Shown: positions 10,626 to 12,293 of the stretch, in pieces
Position numbering within the stretch: position 1 is the stretch's first letter
Layout of the letters: each line of letters starts with the position of its first letter
Assembly: GCA_036939975.1 (NCBI GenBank)
Contig: JALLPB010000898.1
Coordinates: 1 to 12,293 of the forward strand
Source of the DNA: Cyclostephanos tholiformis
Lineage: Eukaryota > Bacillariophyta > Thalassiosirophyceae > Thalassiosirales > Thalassiosiraceae
Direction of reading: 5' to 3'
Length of the DNA: 12,293 bases
Program-made: the position numbers and the translations under genes
The notes under the pieces: model-generated
Told to the model about the DNA's origin: nothing
Seen by the model: only the letters and a program-made list of their open reading frames with translations
The model's database searches: none

Positions 10626-12240
10626 GTAATGTCATGGTTGAAGCTCCAACCCCCCTAGATAGCCTCACATATCCATAACATATGTATACAAGGTGTTTTA
10701 GCACCTTGATATGCAGTGGGTGGGCATATGGGTCCACCCGCCATACACTTTTCCCTCTGAGCAGGTTGGGGATAGATTTTAAGAAGTTTGGTTACCAGGG
10801 CTAAACCTGTGTGATGTTGTTATGTGATGGTTGGAGCTCCAAACCCCCATGGACTGCATCCCACATCAATACCATATGTATACAAAGTGTTTCAGCACCT
10901 TGATATGTTGTGGATGGGCATCAGGGTCCACCCATACTATGCTGATATGCCTGTGCAGGTCGGGGGTTTATTTTTGAAAAGGGGTATGGCTGAGCCCATG
11001 TGATGCGATATGATGGTTGAGGCTCCAAACCCATGTGAACAGCATCCCATATCCATATTGAATATATATACATTGTTTTAACACCTTGATATGCTGTGAA
11101 TGGGTATATGGGTTCACCCTTATACCATTACACATGTGCAGGTTGGGGGTTTATTTTTGAAAACAAGGGGTAGGGTTGAGCCTAAGTGATATTGCAATGT
11201 GATGTTTGTTGAGGCAGAAAGTGGCTTCAGACTGCATCCCACATCAATGTTGGATGAATAAAGTGTTTTAGCACCTTGATATGCTGTGAATGGGTATATG
11301 CGTCCACCCTTACACTGTTACCTCTGTGCATGAGGTTGGGGATTGATTTTAGGAAATGTAGGGTAGGGCTGAGCCCAGAGCCTAAGTGATGTTGTATTAT
11401 GTGATGGTTGAGGCTCCAAACCCCCATTGACTGCATCCCATATCCATACCATATGTATACAAAGTGTTTTAGCACCTTGATATTGATATGCTGTGAATGG
11501 GCATATGGATCCACCCTTACATTGTTATGCCTGTGCAGGTTGGGGATTGATTTTAGGAAAATTGGGGTAGGGCTGAGCCCAAGTGATGTTGCAATGTAAT
11601 GGTTGAGGCTTCAAACCCCTGTGGACAGCATCCCATATCCATATTGGACATATACATTGTTTTAGCACCTCGATATGCTGTAAATGGGTATATGGGTCCA
11701 CCCTTATACCATTATGCCTGTGCAGGTTGGGGATGGATTTAGAAAAATGGATTTAGATAAATTAGGGTAGGGCTGAGCCCAACAGCCCAAGTGATGTTGT
11801 AATGTGATAGTTGAGGCTCCAAACCCCCACAGACTGCATCTTACATCCATACCATATGTATACAAAGTTTTTAAGCACCTTGATATGCTGTGGGGGGGCG
11901 TCTGGGTCCACTCTTACACTGTTACCTCTGCGCAGGTCAGAAATAGATTTTAGGAAAGTTGGGGTCACCCTTATACCGTTATGCCTGTGCAGGTTGGGGA
12001 TGAATTTTAGGAAAATTGGGGTAAGGCTTAGCCCAAGTGATGTTGTAATGTGATAGTTGAGGCTCCACACCCCCATAGACTGCATCCCACATCCCTATTG
12101 GACATATATACATTGTTTTAGCACCTTGATATGCTGTGAATGGGCATATAGGTCCACCCTTATACTGTTACGCCTTTATAGGTTGGGGGTTTACTTTGTA
12201 ATGTATATAAAGTTTTTAGCACCTTGATGTGCTGTGAATG
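10626..12240. repeat. Tandem satellite array, about eight units of 186-246 bp plus a truncated ninth
   Basis: The anchor GGTTGAGGCTCCAAACCCC and its variants recur at 10636, 10829, 11015, 11207, 11406, 11601, 11809 and 12055, giving spacings of 193, 186, 192, 199, 195, 208 and 246. Each unit runs: anchor, GACTGCATCCCA, an AT-rich CATATGTATAC-type core, TTTTAGCACCTTGATATGCTGTG, GGGTCCACCCTTA, TGTGCAGGTTGGGG, GATTTTAGGAAA, GGGTAGGGCTGAGCCCAAGTGATG. The AT core has two forms: ACCATATGTATACAAAG (units 1, 2, 5, 7) and ATTGGACATATATACATTG or similar (3, 6, 8), with unit 4 divergent. The 246-bp unit holds an extra partial copy at about 11966-12020. The last unit has lost its central part. No spacers and no stable reading frame. 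Confidence 0.9.
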
Positions 12241-12293
12241 TTGGAAGAATTTACTCGGGCTCCTCCCGATACCAAAATTCGTCACTTGTTTCA
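12241..12293. other. Non-repeat sequence after the satellite
   Basis: Similarity to the satellite unit ends after GCTGTGAATG. The remaining 53 bases contain CGGGCTCCTCCCG, a short inverted repeat, and cannot be assigned before the window ends. Confidence 0.3.

Noticed and set aside
11227..12085. Antisense frames of 95 and 107 codons with shared peptides (GVWSLN.H, HIKVLK.F)
   Set aside because: The shared peptides come from the satellite units. Several unit lengths are not multiples of three, so no frame is maintained; the openness is a repeat by-product.
10636..12240. CRISPR-like array
   Set aside because: Units are about 190-200 bp and similar throughout, with no short repeat/unique spacer alternation; this is a eukaryotic satellite.

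Overview
The window reads as nuclear DNA of a eukaryotic alga, most likely a diatom or related stramenopile with a red-derived complex plastid. The evidence is short GT-AG introns (about 60-205 nt) with pyrimidine-rich acceptors, no bacterial ribosome sites or operons, Ser/Asp-homopolymer-rich proteins fed by trinucleotide microsatellites, and a CDC48-type AAA ATPase whose first exon encodes a signal peptide plus a Ser/Arg-rich transit-like segment. That last feature is the signature of plastid-associated 'symbiont' CDC48 (the SELMA preprotein import machinery). The species cannot be fixed from the sequence.

Layout: 1-306 is an upstream flank. 307-1323 (+) encodes an orphan 338-aa type I single-pass membrane protein. 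Convergent to it, 1671-3521 (-) encodes a 616-aa disordered acidic/Ser-rich protein with four phospho-acceptor blocks and a tandem 60-bp internal duplication. 3627-4979 (-) encodes a GC-rich, low-complexity 450-aa protein with a nuclear-localisation-like stretch and an AT-hook-like motif. About 608 bp of divergent intergenic DNA separates it from the main gene, 5588-8940 (+), a four-exon CDC48/p97 homologue (991 aa in my model) with an N domain and two complete AAA modules. 8941-9836 is mostly unassigned. 9837-10373 (+) can be modelled as a small three-exon gene or gene relic with a PWWP-like motif. 10626-12240 is a tandem satellite of about eight 186-208 bp units (one of 246 bp), with signs of a two-unit higher-order arrangement.

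The functional centre is the CDC48-like gene. If the targeting reading is right, it acts in the periplastidal compartment as the motor that pulls nucleus-encoded preproteins across the second-outermost plastid membrane. No other import component (Der1, Ufd1, Npl4, ubiquitin enzymes) is recognisable nearby, so the other genes appear to be unrelated neighbours.

Two large-scale patterns cut across the gene boundaries. Base composition drops sharply inside the CDC48 gene near 7680, and the block from about 3660 to 7680 is much richer in GC and in GTC/GAC trinucleotide runs than either flank. The far right is satellite DNA abutting the possible PWWP gene.
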